Made by a program: the position numbers and the translations under genes. Below, one piece after another: positions 62,816 to 64,000 of a DNA stretch of 64,000 nt (positions are counted from its first letter, which is position 1; the number at the start of each line of letters is the position of its first letter). The notes under the pieces were generated by a model. The model saw only the letters and a list, made by a program, of their open reading frames with translations, ran no database searches and had not been told where the DNA came from. The stretch is from Pseudoalteromonas galatheae (lineage in GTDB: Bacteria; Pseudomonadota; Gammaproteobacteria; Enterobacterales; Alteromonadaceae): NCBI RefSeq assembly GCF_005886105.2, contig NZ_PNCO02000002.1:620001-684000 (forward strand), given 5' to 3'.

Positions 62816-62984
62816 AGTCATCCCTTTAATTTCCATATATTGAGCTACATCGACTCAACGGCGCGCATGGTAGTATTAGAAATCTGAACGGAAGCTGACC
62901 GTAATGAAAAAAGTTTGGATGTTGGCAAAAAGCTGAGACTTAATTATGCTTTTTGTCTATGAGATAAACGTAACGGAAGAGAGC

Positions 62985-63371
62985 ATGACCAATCCATTCC
63001 ATGGCATATCAATAGGCACTGAACGCTTTGGAGATGATATTTATCTCACACTTAAGCCGACAGGTAAACTCACTCATGAAGATTATGTTGTTATTACACC
63101 AATAATTGAGAGTGCACTAAAAGCAGTAACAATGCCTAAAATCTATGTGTTTCTTGATGCGACTGATTTTGAAGGTTGGGAGCCAAGGGCTATGTGGGAC
63201 GACTTCCGGCTCGCCTATGAACACAGTACTGAATTTGCCAAAGTAGCAATATATGGCGGTAAAAATTGGCATCGACTTGCTGCAACAATAGGTAACTGGT
63301 TTGTTACTGGTAAAGTGAAGTATTTTGATGATAAAGAAGATGCGCTGAAGTGGGTTAATGAGAGAGATTAA
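62985..63371 (+). CDS. SpoIIAA-like (STAS-fold) protein
   Basis: A 128-residue protein starting at the ATG at 62985 (GGAAGAG upstream); upstream in-frame sequence lacks a ribosome binding site. The fold signature of the SpoIIAA-like family (PF11964) is present: YLTLKPTGKLTHEDYVVITP, IYVFLDATDFEGWEPRAMWD, then AKVAIYGGKNWHR and VKYFDDKEDALKWV. It lacks the anti-sigma-antagonist Ser. These proteins are linked to membrane or lipid binding, and their role is not clear. Confidence 0.85.
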   Translation: MTNPFHGISIGTERFGDDIYLTLKPTGKLTHEDYVVITPIIESALKAVTMPKIYVFLDATDFEGWEPRAMWDDFRLAYEHSTEFAKVAIYGGKNWHRLAATIGNWFVTGKVKYFDDKEDALKWVNERD

Positions 63372-63513
63372 TTGAAGTTGAATTAAATTCATTATTTATG
63401 CGTTGTGACTCGAGACACTATTGAGATGTGCAAAAAGTGGATTATTCAACCTATCATCAGTATAGTGAATTAACACCATTGGCTTTTGTCATAACGGCTT
63501 AGGAGCTTCTACT

Positions 63514-64000
63514 GTGAAAAAAATACTGATCACTGGTGCGAACCGCGGTATTGGATTTGCGTTAACTAAAACCTATCTACAGGCTGGTTGGCATGTATTA
63601 GCGACTTGTCGAGACCCACTTATTGCTACAGAGCTGAATTCTCTCGCACCAACTTTTCCTGAACTCCAAGTATTTGCCTTAGATGTCACTAATTTCGACC
63701 AGATGGAAGAGTTAAGTGAGAAACTGGCCCCTGTTGCCATTGATATCGTTATCAACAATGCGGGTATTTATGGGCCGAAAGGATACGCATTTGGTGAAAC
63801 CGATATAGAAGCGTGGCGAGAGGTGATGGAGGTTAATGTCTTTTCCACCATGCGACTTGCAGAACTATTTTACACCCACCTTTACAATGGTAATGAAAAG
63901 ATTTTTGCGGCCATTTCCTCAAAGGTAGGCAGCCATACCATGAATACCAAAGGTGGCGGCTATATTTATCGCAGTTCGAAAGCAGCGTTAAACTCAGTGA
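63514..64000 (+). CDS. Short-chain dehydrogenase/reductase (3' end outside window)
   Basis: The GTG start at 63514 has AGGAG eight bases upstream. The first 162 residues show an SDR: cofactor motif ITGANRGIGFALT (TGxxxGIG), the NNAG motif (VINNAGIYGP) and the catalytic Ser/Tyr region (AAISSKVGS; YIYRSSKAAL, YxxxK). The Arg in VLATCRDP suggests NADPH preference. It runs off the window end. A general oxidoreductase; substrate unknown. Confidence 0.9.
   Translation, partial: MKKILITGANRGIGFALTKTYLQAGWHVLATCRDPLIATELNSLAPTFPELQVFALDVTNFDQMEELSEKLAPVAIDIVINNAGIYGPKGYAFGETDIEAWREVMEVNVFSTMRLAELFYTHLYNGNEKIFAAISSKVGSHTMNTKGGGYIYRSSKAALNSV

Noticed and set aside
1..64000. CRISPR arrays, tRNA or rRNA genes
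   Set aside because: No regularly spaced repeats and no tRNA cloverleaf or rRNA motifs were noticed when reading both strands.

Overview
The window looks like chromosomal DNA of a marine gammaproteobacterium of the Alteromonadales, most likely Pseudoalteromonas or a close relative. This is inferred from moderate G+C, several secreted S9 and tricorn-type peptidases, the MesX/MesD methionine pair, a Fur-type heme locus with its own TonB/ExbB/ExbD, and many surface proteins. No tRNA, rRNA, CRISPR array, prophage or intact insertion sequence was recognised. Decay is visible in four places: a serine-hydrolase stub (0.7-1.0 kb), a LysR remnant beside a TPR remnant (10.7-11.5 kb) and an IS110 transposase fragment (40.8-41.0 kb).

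Layout. 0-3 kb: the end of a surface protein, a degraded beta-lactamase-like gene, a DUF6985-like protein and a solute-binding protein. 3-10 kb: an S9 peptidase, the folate-independent methionine synthase pair mesX-mesD with a structured leader, a TauE permease and an Ntn-hydrolase acylase. 10-20.5 kb: GNAT, two-component system, amidohydrolase lipoprotein with a likely response-regulator operator, LLM monooxygenase, a small GG-leader peptide gene that looks like a RiPP precursor, a NUDIX-DUF2214-VOC-DUF1275 operon, a structured RNA region with two strong tandem terminators, and an MFS exporter. 20.5-28.4 kb: a complete heme uptake locus, hmuTUV divergent from tonB-exbB-exbD, heme receptor and hemS.

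28.4-41.6 kb is the accessory part. It has a 2OG-Fe dioxygenase, a NAGPA-like secreted protein, and then an unusual five-gene, mostly overlapping operon (31.8-38.2 kb) preceded by a small HTH-like gene. The operon encodes a protein resembling a degenerate NTPase, a cytosolic protein with two SPFH-like regions, two coiled-coil lipoproteins, and a zinc-ribbon/membrane/Calx-beta protein. The HTH-like protein and the first operon protein share a GNRD(I/V) motif. This is my best candidate for an undescribed envelope-linked system. It is followed by a GNAT-methyltransferase fusion directly upstream of a LuxR-type regulator, a candidate unconventional signalling pair.

41.9-64 kb: a 1366-residue VWD lipoprotein, a TraT-like lipoprotein, a GNAT and a glutamine amidotransferase each followed by a copy of the same hairpin repeat, an AraC regulator, a second S9 peptidase, a DJ-1/PfpI protein, a ricin-lectin secreted protein, a chemotaxis receptor, a tricorn-like protease, a small outer-membrane beta-barrel protein, a SpoIIAA-like protein, and the start of a short-chain dehydrogenase. 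All family calls come from reading sequence by eye; no search was run.
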